Positions 35,272-46,135 of a DNA stretch of 64,000 bases are shown piece by piece. Made by a program: the position numbers and the translations under genes. The DNA is from Aselliscus stoliczkanus (lineage: Eukaryota > Chordata > Mammalia > Chiroptera > Hipposideridae): positions 61,139,213-61,203,212 of the forward strand of contig CM066740.1 of NCBI GenBank assembly GCA_033961575.1, read 5' to 3'. The notes under the pieces were generated by a model that ran no database searches, was not told where the DNA came from, and saw only the letters and a list, made by a program, of their open reading frames with translations. Positions within the stretch are counted from its first letter, which is position 1, and each line of letters opens with the position of its first letter.

Positions 35272-35425
35272 TTTTATTTTATTTTATTTTATTTATTTTA
35301 TTTTATTTTATTTTTTAGCTGAGCAATGGCAACTCAGCTCGGGCTGGCATCAAACCACCATTGCTCAGAGCTCAGCTCGCACTCTTGAGAGAGCTCTTAA
35401 TCAACTGAGCCACTGGGCCGGCCCC
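35272..35425 (-). mobile_element. SINE B, minus strand, with (AAAAT)n tail
   Basis: On the minus strand the head is GGGCCGGCCCAGTGGCTCAG, followed by a segment with AGAGCTC repeats and a GAGCTGAGTTGCC part, then an AAAAT-repeat tail. It is flanked by GTGGTCGTAATTTTA (35257-35271 and 35426-35440). It is distinct from SINE A: a different body and no GACACTGCCCTC block. Confidence 0.88.
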
Positions 35426-35440
35426 GTGGTCGTAATTTTA

Positions 35441-37085
35441 GAAATGCTGTGGTATCCACTAGTTTACTATACAGTTGCATACCATGATGGTAATATGCAT
35501 CCCATATTGTATGTTTACCATGTCTCAGACACTGTGCCAAGTTCTTTACACACACTAAGTATCCTACTTTTAAAAATCTTGCACATGACCATCTTAAAAG
35601 CACAGATGTCTTTTTTTCAATTATGAAATGTCCCGCCTCCTCATAGCACACCCCTATCCAAACACACACACACACTCTAATGACAAGTGAATGAACTAGG
35701 AGTTTTGTGAGAAAAGGTGTGATCCATATAACAAGATCCCTGCCCAAAGAGGTAAAATGATACAAATGAAGATAATGGGAGGAAGATTAAAATCATCATC
35801 TAAATATCAGTTGTAACTAATATTTTAAATGAAGGTGCTGCCTTAAGGTTAAGATCTTTTTGCGTGCACGTGTGTGTGTCTGCTATTACTGATTTACCAT
35901 TTTAAAAATTAAGTTATTTAGTTTGTATTGTGAAAATGCTATACAATATTTAATATCAAAATTACTTACAATGCAAATAAAAAATTTATTTGGAGATTTA
36001 AAAATATTGATATAGCCCATTATGATTTTAGTAGGAAAATTTAGCAAACTGTTAGATAACTCAGTTTTTACAAATAATATAATTTATATGGAAGTAATGA
36101 ATATTTAGACAGCATTTCATTCTATCTTCGCGTATATTTTTTTCTTCAATAAATAAATGGCTAAATGTTTGCCTGACTTTATGTGAAATTAAAGAAAGAA
36201 ATGACAAAGGTAAGGAATATTGTTCTATGAGCATTTTTAGGGGATCATATTGACCTTTCTCTCTTCTTCAGTGATGAGAAGAATATATTTAGCAGATCAC
36301 ATGTGCACTTACACTTTAGTTAGAAAATGTGTGTTGCTGAAAATTTGTACACAATGTTTTATTTTTTTAAACTGAGTACTATTTAAGTGTAATAGATAAA
36401 CTGGTTTTGTTTTAAATACATGCTTTTATAGTTGAAGTAACTCCATATTTAATCTATTTCATAAGATCACATTAAATATTGTATTTTTTACAGTAGGTAG
36501 AATGTTTTAATATCTTGAGTTCATTTATTAAACATTGTTATTTATTGGAACTGTACTGTGTACTAGACCCTTGTGAGTAACGCAATTACTGAAGCAAGTG
36601 AAATATAATGTAACAGAAGAGATAAGTATGGGGGTGTGAGTTAAGGAACATTGTATTGGAGCTAAATTTACTTTTGAGTTCTTGACACTCATGATTTCAA
36701 ATTTATTCTAATATGTAACTTTGTGATTTTATTGTATTAACAACCTGAGGATTTTTACAAACAACTTTGTTGTGATTGGTAATTTTTACGTTCTCCAGAT
36801 TTTCTAAACATTTAAGTGAAAGGTAGGCCCACTGAAATTTTAAAATATTTTTTCTTAGTTTGATCTACTTGTACGCTAAGTCAATTTAAAATATAATTGA
36901 AGAAGGTAGATTCTTCTTTCCTAATTCAAGCATTAATCATGTAAACACTAAAGAAAAATATATATAGGTATTTTTAAATGGATTTGTATTCAGATTGGGA
37001 GAGCTCAAAACAGGATTAATAATGCTGTTTTTTAAAATCAGGAAGATACTGTGGTTTGTTGCAAGAGTTTGTCATAAATGAATTT
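35441..37085. other. AT-rich DNA, no gene seen
   Basis: No coding frame is supportable. Around 35490-35590 a CTCAGACACTGTGCCAAG block suggests an ancient MIR-type relic. A (CA)n run lies near 35660. The rest is unassigned. Confidence 0.45.
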
Positions 37086-37088
37086 TAT

Positions 37089-37266
37089 TTTTATTATTAT
37101 TATTATTTTTTTAGGTAAGCCATCCTGCCACCTGCTGGCAGCTCAGGCTGGGCATTGAAGAGCTGTTGCTCAGAGCTCAGCTCACACTCTTGAGTGAGCT
37201 CTTAACCAACTGAGCCACTCTGCTGGCCCCCAGCCAACTCTTAAACAACATTCCAGTAGGCCGGCC
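37089..37266 (-). mobile_element. SINE B, minus strand
   Basis: It is the same family as 35272-35425: the tail is a TTA-rich run at 37089-37112, the body has the GAGCTCAGCTCACACTCTTG block, and the head reverse complement ends GCCACTCTGCTGGCCC. The segment to 37266 has a second GGCCGGCC, which suggests a short tail duplication or a second truncated insertion. Confidence 0.75.
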
Positions 37267-37670
37267 TGGAAAGATTTTTAAGAGGAAATATTCTTTTAAT
37301 GAAGGCCAAGCATGAGGAAAGCTCTGTTTGTGGAAACTTATCTCAACTTGAAAGCCATTATGAACTTCTTAGTTTTTTGTTTTGTTTTCTTTTTGTGAAT
37401 TTATTTATCTGCCTATTGATTGTTTTTCTGTCTCAAAACTGCATCTGACACGGCCCTAAAAAAATAAAAATAAATAAATAAACTGTATGTGAGAAATGCT
37501 ATCTGGGTGATCAAGTCCCTAATTTTCAATTGGTTTTTGACATGGATCCCTTGAATAAACTAGTTTGCCTAGTTTTTAGGGAGAAACAAATGAGGCTAAT
37601 TTGGGGGGATTTCCATGAATAACATATTTAAAAGATTTGGGGGTCATTTTATTTATGTTAGAAATTTTGT

Positions 37671-37774
37671 CTTTTTTTTTGAGGGCAGTGTCACCGGCCC
37701 TCATATGTGGGACCCAAACCGGGGCTGCTGGCTTCCCAAGCCAGCGCTTAACCACCGCGCCACTCAGCCGACCC
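37671..37774 (-). mobile_element. SINE A, minus strand
   Basis: A poly-T tail and the reverse-complement head ending CACTCAGCCGACCC are flanked by AAATTTTGT (37662-37670 and 37775-37783). Confidence 0.92.
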
Positions 37775-37976
37775 AAATTTTGTTTTTTTTTAAAGCATAG
37801 AGATGATAAAGTTTGAGGTGGTTGATTTTTCTACTTTACTTACAATCTAACATTTATTATATTTAAAAGTAGCACATTTAGTATTACATAATGTCAAAAA
37901 TAATGATACGTTTTATTTTGAAACATTGCACCTTATTTTATTTGACTACATATGTGTATTCTACACACGTAATCTT

Positions 37977-38402
37977 TTTTTGTTTTTCAAAGATTTTATT
38001 GGGGAATTGGGGGAGGGAATAGTGTTGGGGAATCCGGGAAGGGGAACAGACAAGTTGCTGTCCTTTTGTTGTTCAGTCTAGTTGTGGAGGACATTGCTTC
38101 ACTGGCCCATATTGTAATCATTGCACTCTACCCGGCTGAGGCAGGTTGGCCACTGGCCATCGGACTGCAGCTCAGGGCAGCTCATGCTGTCTGCTGGCCA
38201 CTCACGCTGGCAGCTGGTCACGCACAGTAAATCACTGCAGCCCACTGCAGCCTACACCATCGACTCATGGCAGACCAGCTCCAGGTCGAGCTCTTGTTCA
38301 CGATTTTAGCTCTATAGGGGGCAGCATCCAAACCGGCAGCCCTGCTGCTCCCAGCTCGGGCTCCCAAACCAACTCTTAACCAAGGACCCACTTGGCCGGC
38401 CC
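37977..38402 (-). mobile_element. SINE C (long composite SINE), minus strand
   Basis: On the minus strand it runs from a SINE A-like head (GGGCCGGCCAAGTGG) through a ~300-bp body with repeated CAGCC/GTGAGC blocks. It ends in a CCCAATTCCCCAATAAAATC tail carrying an AATAAA signal. ACACACRTAATCTT flanks both ends. Confidence 0.88.
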
Positions 38403-38708
38403 AACACACATAATCTTAAGACACCTCTCGCTTCTGATCATGTTGGATTGTTTCAGGTCAGAAACTTCCATTTGGATAATTTGAAAGTTAAATTTTATTT
38501 TCTTAGGATTATTAATAAAACTACTTTTCATCTCAGTTATTTTTAAGTAAATTAAAAGTTGAACAACCACCAGTTAGTTGAAAGTTAGACTTTTTCCTGG
38601 TTCATTTGCATATTTTAAGTGCTAATGTAAAAATACACTATTGTAAGCCTTAGTTGCAGAAGTATCTAAATCTGATTCTTCTAAATAAATTCTTTTGAAC
38701 CAGCAACA

Positions 38709-38755
38709 AGCAAAAAAAAAACAAACAAAACAAAACAAAACAAAACAAAACAAAA
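38709..38755 (+). repeat. (CAAAA)n simple repeat
   Basis: A run of about eight ACAAA-type pentamers follows an A-tract. It could be the tail of a worn SINE, but no head is visible. Confidence 0.8.
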
Positions 38756-39019
38756 TTCTTCTGGATTCTAGCTGACATATTCGGAACCAAGAGTAGCCTA
38801 GAGAACTCTTCACAGTGTTACTGGCCAAATGAGCAGCTCCCCACCCACAATGAGAAACTTTTGTTTTCTTTCTTATAGAAATGTTAAGTACAAAAATGTT
38901 AAGTCATGTGGGTGGCAGGACAACAAAAGCTTAGAAAATTCACCCCACCATTAACCTGTCAATTTGAAGGCCAGATATTTTTAAAGCCTCTATGATAAAC
39001 TGTAAAAAGAAGAAAACTA

Positions 39020-39130
39020 GGGCCGGCTGAGTGGCACAGTGGTTGGGAGCTGGCTTGGGATGCCAGCGGCCCTGGTTCAGATCCCACATATGAGGGCCAG
39101 TGACACTGCCCTCTAAAAAAAAAAAAAGAA
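39020..39130 (+). mobile_element. SINE A, plus strand
   Basis: The head is GGGCCGGCTGAGTGGCACAG and the tail A-rich. AAGAAGAAAACTA lies on both sides. Confidence 0.92.
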
Positions 39131-39349
39131 GAAGAAGAAAACTAAACTGATAGTTCAGAGAAAAGGGGATTCCACCCATCTCCTAATCCACTTGTAACCG
39201 AAAATGCCTGAGGCTAAGGTAACTGAAGGAAAAAAGACACTTTTAAAACCAATTGGCTAACTTTCAAGCCAGACCACCCAGTCCTTGTTTCAGCATCTTT
39301 GAATTTGAAGGGGCAATTGTAAGATTTTTAGATCTTCTTTACAATTGTT

Positions 39350-39456
39350 TTTTTTTTTTTTTTGAGGGCAGTGTCACTGGCCCTCACATGTGGGACCAAA
39401 CCGGGGCCGCTAGCTTCCCAAGCCAGTGCTTAACCACCGTGCCACTCAGCCGGCCC
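39350..39456 (-). mobile_element. SINE A, minus strand
   Basis: A poly-T tail and the reverse-complement head ending CACTCAGCCGGCCC are flanked by TTACAATTGTT (39339-39349 and 39457-39467). Confidence 0.93.
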
Positions 39457-39483
39457 TTACAATTGTTAATAATTGTTTCTCTA

Positions 39484-39897
39484 GGGCCAGCAGAGTGGCG
39501 CATTGGTTAAGAGCTGGTTTGGGGATGCCAGCGGCCCCGGTTTGGATCCCACATATGAGGGCCAGTGACACTGCCCTCTACAGCTAACAACAGCTCCACC
39601 TGGAGCTAGGCTGCGAGCCCCAGTGATGGTGTAGGCTGCAGCCCGTGCTGCAGTGGCCTGCCATAGGCTACATTGAGTGGCTGGCAGCCAGTGTGAGCAG
39701 CCAGCAGCCAGCGTGAGCTGCCAATAGCTGCAGTGAGCAACCATCCAGAGGCTGGCGACTGATTTGCCTCATCCGGGAAGAGCGCAATGATGATACCAAC
39801 ATGGGCCAGTGAAGCACCGTCCTCCGTAACTAGACTGAGGAACAAAAAAAAGACAGCAACTTGTCTGTTCCCCTTCCCCGATTCCCCAACGTATCAC
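39484..39897 (+). mobile_element. SINE C (long composite SINE), plus strand
   Basis: A SINE A head and body (to the CACTGCCCTCTA block at about 39580) run directly into the ~300-bp SINE C body. It ends CCCCGATTCCCCAACG at about 39891. It shows the SINE A-SINE C junction clearly. Confidence 0.88.
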
Positions 39898-40740
39898 ATA
39901 TAGGCCAATATAAGGATGCTTAATATTTTCCCCTAACTGGCAGGGTATTCTAATAGTTTTGACCCACTAAAACAGGCTCAGAACTTAGAGAAGGCCAGAA
40001 ATTTGTTTCAATGTCTTTAACAACCAAAACAGAAAAAAAAGGAATAAAGGAACAGAGGAATAGTGAGACCAAAGACAGGCCAGACTTTTGGCCACAGTTA
40101 TAGATAACCCAGGGCTGAAGCCACCTCAGGTTACCCCATGAGCTCCAAAAGAGGAAATGCCAGGTAAAGAAGCCCGCTTTTGGGATGTGGAAGTCCAGAT
40201 CACTAGGTCCTGATCCTACTAAATAGCCATGCCCCCTATGCAAAAGGACACTAAAGGAGAGATGGTCCCTTGTTCTGAAGGGAGCAGGGACCAAGTCCTT
40301 CCCCACAATTGGCTGTGACTGACTAATGGGCCTGAGGCTCCCAGTGGATCCCAAGCTGTTCTCACCACAGGGGTAAAACTGCAGGTGACTCTGACATGAC
40401 AGGTAAGCATGTTAATTTCCTAATTAATATAGAATCCATTTATTCTGTCTCAACTGCTCACTCTGGACCTTTTTTTCTCTGAACACTACTTGGTTGTGAA
40501 GATACAGAGAGCCTCCAGATTTGGGCTTATTTCACTCTGCCTGTCCCTTGCCATGGTCTATATCTTAGAGGAAATATAAAATGAACAAATCAGACTTAAA
40601 AGGACTCTGGAAAAGTTTTGTTGAAAGACCTCTAAGCACAGCTCTAATTGTTGTCCATTGCTTTAGGTTTTAACCCCAATTCTGTTATCTCCTATGTTGT
40701 TAGCTTGGGTAAGTTTCAACAGTCACTTATGGGGGTGGAT
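39898..40740. other. Unassigned sequence
   Basis: No coding frame or clear repeat is recognised. Two short overlapping minus-strand frames (39950-40354, 40219-40410) look incidental. It may include worn LTR sequence, given its position next to the LTRs at 40741. Confidence 0.35.
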
Positions 40741-41205
40741 CAAGTACTATTAGTGTTGTACCCAGCAATCAAGACAAACCAAAACAGTCTTTAATAAGTT
40801 TGGAGTTTATTATTATTAGCCAGCAGCAGCGAGCGAGCTCATGCCCTAAACAGAACTCACAGCCCTGAACAAAAGGAGAAAGGGCATTATAAGACAGAAA
40901 CTGCAAAGAAAAAATAGATGGTTTATATAAATCTTAGACAGTTTTGTCAGCATCAAATATAGCAAGTTACAAAGCCATAAAATAGACAGCAGTTAATTAT
41001 ATTGATAGTACTGAAGTAACAAGACCCTTAGCTGCTAGCCCTCACCCCCCAGCCTCCAGCCTCTCTGTAATAAGAGATTGGTAGAGCTTCCTGTAGACAA
41101 ATCAAGGAATTATACTCCCCTAACTGCTTGTTACACTCCACAAGTTTTAACTACTCTTGTCCAAATGTGACATAAGCCAGTTGTGTTTATAGATAAGACC
41201 ATAGG
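40741..41205 (-). repeat. LTR (class II-like), minus strand
   Basis: Its reverse complement aligns with the plus-strand LTR at 41206-41640: shared CTCCTTTTGTTCAGGGCTGTG-like, GGGCATGAGC and CTGGGTACAA blocks. The two copies lie head to head. Confidence 0.65.
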
Positions 41206-41640
41206 GCTTGAATGTTTTTTTCGTTCAAACTCTTCCACCAGTTATGGCTCCTGTAATATCCTTACTTGCTATATTTTCAGTGCTGTCACACTGACCTGCT
41301 ACATTTGGTGCTGTCAATGTAATTAACTACAACACATTTTTTATGACTTCTGTAATTTGCTTGCCTTGAACAACTTACTAGCTGAGTCTGATACTGTCAA
41401 AACTGTCTGAGATTTACAAAGCCACCGGGATATTGGAAACCTGCTCCATTTGCATTTTCTGTCTATAAAAACCCCTCTCTCCCTTTGTTCGGGGCTGTGG
41501 GTTTGTTCAGGGCATGAGCCCGCTCACAGTCACCAGCTGGAAATAAAAACTCCAAAAAGAACAACTGTTTTAGTTTGTATTTCCTTTCTGGGTACAAAAG
41601 TACTAAATGTAGCAAGGAATTTACAGGGGCCATAAATAAA
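41206..41640 (+). repeat. LTR (class II-like), plus strand
   Basis: TATAAA is at 41464-41469 and AATAAA at 41542-41547, with the GGGCATGAGCCCGC block between them. A CTGGGTACAAAAG block near 41590 corresponds to the 3' end of the opposed copy. Sequence at 41650-41770 resembles the 5' part of the same LTR, suggesting a further truncated copy. Confidence 0.65.
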
Positions 41641-41999
41641 CAACAATTAACTGATGGACTGTTTGGATAAGGAGCAGTCAGGCCTATGTCACATTTAGAT
41701 AGAACTTGTGGAATGTAGCAAGCAGTTAAAGAGGATCTATCCCTGGTCAGTCTAAGGGGAAGTTTTAACAATTCTTTAATATGGGGGGGCGGGGCTAGTA
41801 GATTAGGGTCCTATTACTTCATTCACAACTCCTGTTGTGAATATAGGAAATCAAATCATTGATTCCTGTTCTTCCACTGGGAGGGAGTCATATTGACCTC
41901 TGAGTACTATTAGTTTGACTGAGTTGATTTGATTCTGAATGAAGGAAAAATTAGCCTTTCATTTTACTGTTTCAGCAGTTTTTTAAGGCTAAGGGAGAG

Positions 42000-43200
42000 T
42001 GAGTCTGGGAGAAAAGATTAACGGAGCTATTAGGAATGATTGAGGTATATTCCTGTTTTTGTTTTTGTATTTTTAATACAGGAACCCTAGATTTAAATAC
42101 TTGGAAAAGGGTATGTATAGATCTCCAGGCATTACATTAAAATGGAGTTTTTGTTTTGATTTCTTTTATTGTTGTTGAGGGCAGTGTCACTGGCCCTCAT
42201 ATGTGGGATCCGAACCAGGGCTGCTGGCATCCCAAGCAAGCTCTTAACCAACGCGCCACTCGGCCCCCTCCTAAAATGGAGTTTTTATCCCAGTTACAAT
42301 TTGGGACACATGGAGATTAGTTTGGTCAGCTTCAAAAACCCTTACAGACTGATACAGAATATAAAAGGAAAACAGGATGTTTTAAAATCAGGAGACAAAG
42401 AGGAGAAAGTAGAAAAAAGGAAGGATCTTTAACAGCCACCACAGTTATTACTAAATATTTATGTCCACCTTTGAAAGGGGATTGCAGTGTGTCCTTAGCT
42501 CCATGTGGTCTGTCTCTATAGCAGCTTGTTTTTGTTCGAGGCACAGGAGAGGAATCCCACCTCCTTTTCGAAAAACAGCTAGAAACACTGTGCACTGGGA
42601 GGCCATGGGGCCCTCCCAGGTACTGTTGGAGAAACTGTAACCCTTTCCTCTCCATTGTCTGTTTGGATCCCCCTCCTCCTAGGCGAAAATGGGAACTTAA
42701 AAGAGAGAGAAGAAAGGATTTAAAAGTTTATAGCTATTTAGCCAGTTACAATAAGCTATCCAAACTGTTACATTATCCATTATATGGATGACATCTGTGT
42801 TGCATCTTCTGTAGAAAATTTAACAAAATGTTTTGATTTGTTAAAAGAACAGCTTGACCCTACAGGACTCCTTATGGCTCCAGATAAAATCCAAACTATT
42901 ACACCAGCCCAATATTTGGGAAATATTGTAGACAGACAGACTATTAAACCCCAGAAAGGTCAAATAAGAAGTGATAAACTCTCTACCTCAAATTATCTTT
43001 AAAAATTATTAGGAGATATTAATTGGGTACATCCTACGTTAGGCATTTCTATCTATGGTTTCAGTCATTTATTTAGTCTTTTATGAGGACCATCTCTATT
43101 AGATAGTCCTCGTAATTTAACCCTTTAAGTTAATCAGGAATTGGAGTTAGTAGAACAAAAATACAAAAAGCTCAGATTCAGCATATAGATCTAACACAAC
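42000..43200 (+). pseudogene. Class II ERV remnant: matrix and reverse-transcriptase fragments
   Basis: A matrix-like segment with GTLDLNTWKR is at about 42080-42130, comparable in style to the Gag start at 9850. A reverse-transcriptase segment with YMDD is at 42783-42794, then GLLMAPDKIQ and QYLGNIVD, running on through a stop into a GDINWVHP segment near 43015. Everything between is deleted or unreadable. It is a different, much older element than the provirus at 9106, and a SINE A interrupts it. Confidence 0.8.
42153..42271 (-). mobile_element. SINE A, minus strand
   Basis: The reverse-complement head ends CGCGCCACTCGGCC and the tail is T-rich. TAAAATGGAGTTTTT flanks it (about 42138-42152 and 42272-42286). 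Confidence 0.92.
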
Positions 43201-43402
43201 CCTTACAGGTTTTTTTTTTTTATTCCTCACTCACCTATTGCAGTGATTGTTTAGTAAAATGACTTAGTAGAGTGGCTCTTCTTGTCTAATAATTATGTTA
43301 AGTCACTCCTGAACTATGTGTAAGATAATAAAAGGAGGAGTCAGGCCTGGTTTGGGGTTTCTCCAGTCCACGAGGCTGGAAGTCCCCTGGCCCTAAACTG
43401 TA

Positions 43403-43412
<10 letters not shown>

Positions 43413-43450
<38 letters not shown>
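43413..43450 (+). repeat. (TG)n microsatellite
   Basis: About nineteen TG dinucleotides follow a T-run, close to the boundary between the two broken retroviruses. Confidence 0.95.
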
Positions 43451-43451
<1 letters not shown>

Positions 43452-43559
43452 TCTCTTTTTTAACCTTTTGTCATCCCTTTTTAATTCCTATTGTTCTGTC
43501 TGTATGGGTAGGAGTAGGAGACAGAGGAAAGTCAAAGGAGGTAAGGTGAGTAGGTTTTA

Positions 43560-43756
43560 TCAGTATTAGCTTTAGCAGGTCACCAGTGCGCTGAGATGTC
43601 CCTCCTGTGTCCACTGGCTTAATTGGGTGTACTAGATCTAAGTCGGGATCTGGTCAACTTTTACCGCAGTTGGAGTGGTCAGGATTACCAGGTGAGGTCC
43701 TTTCCAAGTAGGTTGTAGACCAACCTTGATGTGGGCCTTTATCCAGACTGAGTCAC
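43560..43756 (-). pseudogene. Class I ERV integrase C-terminal fragment
   Basis: On the minus strand the frame reads a segment with LQPTWKGPH and TTPTAVKVD, characteristic of the C terminus of gammaretroviral integrase. It is the continuation of the integrase piece at 44885-45298, separated from it by a 1.1-kb LTR. Confidence 0.75.
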
Positions 43757-44861
43757 TGCGGGGGGCCAAGAGAGGGCCAGGGATTCCCTCAAGGTGGGAC
43801 GGAGTCAGCGAGGAAAAAAGAAGAGAGAGAAAAGAAGAAAGAGAGCGCAGACACCTGAAAGAGTTTCACAGGAGTGTCACACTTTATTGTTACAGCATAT
43901 CTCTTTTATAGGTACTCTTGACCATTACCTCAATCACGAAACATTTCCTATGAATTTGGTATTTTCTATTTCCCAGGATTTTCACAGTCTTTGCTCCCCT
44001 GTAAGTGCTCTCTACAGGGTGTACTGTGACCTACTCTTCCATTAAAGGATTATCTTGTCTTTCACTGTGATAACCTCTATGAGACCCAGACCCAGTCTCT
44101 TCCTATACTTATCTCTATATATCTCCTAAAGAGTGGTTACCATGACTACCTAGCCATTATCCCAAATTCCAGCAGCTAGACTCACAGGGAGTATACTTGA
44201 GTTACTACTAAGAGACTAACAGTGGCTATGTTTAGGGTAAAAGCATCTAAAGTCTATTCCTATGTAAATACAATACCTAGCAACCAAAGGGGAATTTCAC
44301 ACCTCTCTTGTCCTATGGAGGTAGCAGGTGTTTCTCAGTCAAAGCTTCAGTATCCATTGCTGCAACAAGGCACAAGGCAAAAGAATTCACACAAGGCTGT
44401 TGATTAACATACCCCATGGTCAGTAAGTTGCCTCTTATCGAAACCCTCATGGCCTGGAGACCTTTTGCCTCTGAGGAGACTTTTCACTGATTATTTTAGT
44501 CAAGTGAGCTCAGGGGCTGATGTTATCATCAGTTTCTCACAGGCAGGCTGTCAGTTTCTCACAGTCAGGCTTTTTAGCCTATGTGGCCAGAGGTCTGTGC
44601 CTCAGTTTCCAAGGGGCTTGAGACCCCAATTTCTCAGTACAGGGGTCCCCTCGGGCTGTAGCCTGTCTTGGATTGTTTTCCCCTTGGGAAATCGTGCCCA
44701 TCTTTGGCTTACACAGCCATCTATCATCGGGGTACCACAGGGACTTGCCATAAATGCAGTGAGAGTACTGTCTCCTATAGGATCCGATGTAGAGGAAAGG
44801 CACATGGGTTCATAGAGGTAGGAGATATTACCTGACCAACCATAAGGCAGCACCCCAAACA
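43757..44861 (-). repeat. ~1.1-kb LTR, minus strand, inserted in integrase
   Basis: It is the same family as 18976-20107. On this strand TTTATT at 43883-43888 and TTTATA at 43905-43910 are the reverse-complement poly(A) and TATA signals. The element begins TGTTTGGGG at 44861 on the minus strand. Integrase sequence lies on both sides, so it is an insertion and not the provirus's own LTR. Confidence 0.75.
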
Positions 44862-45600
44862 TCCAGTGCTGTGTGGCAATGTGACCTTGTCAGACACTGG
44901 GGTGCTGTCGGCCCTCCACAAGTCACCAAGTTAGAACTGGTGGACAGGCTTGAATGAAGGGGAGGGGGAGGGACGTCATGGGCCTGTTGGTACATCCCAG
45001 ATTGAGTGGCCTGCAGGGCCTGGAGAAACTCAAGCAATGACAGGCCATGAATTTTAGCCAGGGTTTTGGCTGCTAAACAGGAGTGAAGGGATGGTGGCCT
45101 TCCAAAAATAATTTCAAAAGGGGTAAATCCAGCTTTGTAGGGGATACATCTGGTACAGAGAACAGCTAAAGGGAGAAGATTAACCCAATTTTTACCGGTT
45201 TCTAGGATAACTTTAGGATGTGTAAGAATGTAGAGATAATAATGTCTGTCTTTAACTGCCTGTCTATTTTTTTTTCTTTTGAGAGATGTGATCCCCACAA
45301 ATTTTCTATGGGAAGCTGAGGGACAAGAGGACTCTTCTTTTGCATCTGCTTCCCGCTGGGCAGGGGCATAGAGTTGTCCCTGTCTATTGGGGGTTCATAG
45401 GACTCTTACCTTAGCTGATCTCAGATGAGAGTGGCATGTTTTTGAATTAGTAGAGTAGGATCCCCAAGCCTTTTATAATTGTTGGCAAATCCTGTACGCT
45501 TTATCTTCTAACCTCTGGGCAACATTTCTATCTATGTCAGACTGATTAACATAGAAACAACAGGTTACTAAAATAAGCATAGCTCCCCTTTTTGGCACTG
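44862..45600 (-). pseudogene. Class I ERV integrase and adjoining fragment
   Basis: The frame at 44885-45298 contains ETGKNWVNLLPLA and GFTPFEIIFGRPP, hallmarks of the gammaretroviral integrase core/C-terminal part. Upstream on the minus strand (45300-45450) lies a segment closely similar to 54110-54230 on the plus strand, so both derive from one class I family. The start at 45298 is only the first Met of the open piece. Confidence 0.75.
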
Positions 45601-46135
45601 ATTTTTTTTTAAAATTAGTTTCAGGTGTACAACACAGTGCAATAGTTATACATTTTACCCCTCAAAGTGACAACCCCCCAACCCCAATGCGCCACCCCAC
45701 TCCTCCCCCCCATATCATATATATCTATTACTCTTCCTCTGACTCTCTTCCACAGTATAATCCACATCCCGTGACTATCTATATATATTCAATTAGAATT
45801 GCTATACAACCTCTGCTTCAGGTATACAGTGCAGTGACCAAACCTCTACTCCATCCATGAAATGGTCTCCCTAACAAGACCTATGACCATCTGACACCCC
45901 ACAAAATATTTACAACATTATTAATTATATTCCCCAAATTGTTTTTCATATCCCAGTGGCAATATTGTAGTTGCCTATTTTTGCTGTCTAATCCCTTCCC
46001 TTTCTCCCTCATCCCCATCCCCATCCCAATTAGCAACCCTGCTTTTTCCTCTATATCTATGAGACAGTTTCTGTTTACTTTGCTATTCATACAGTTTTTC
46101 AGATTCCACATATGAGTGAGATCATATGGTATTTG
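45601..46135 (-). mobile_element. L1 3' UTR (youngest L1)
   Basis: It contains the GTGTACAACACAGTGCAATAG-type block and a short A-tail near 45602-45615 (reverse complement). It continues from the ORF2 C-terminal region. No convincing target duplication was found at either end. Confidence 0.85.
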
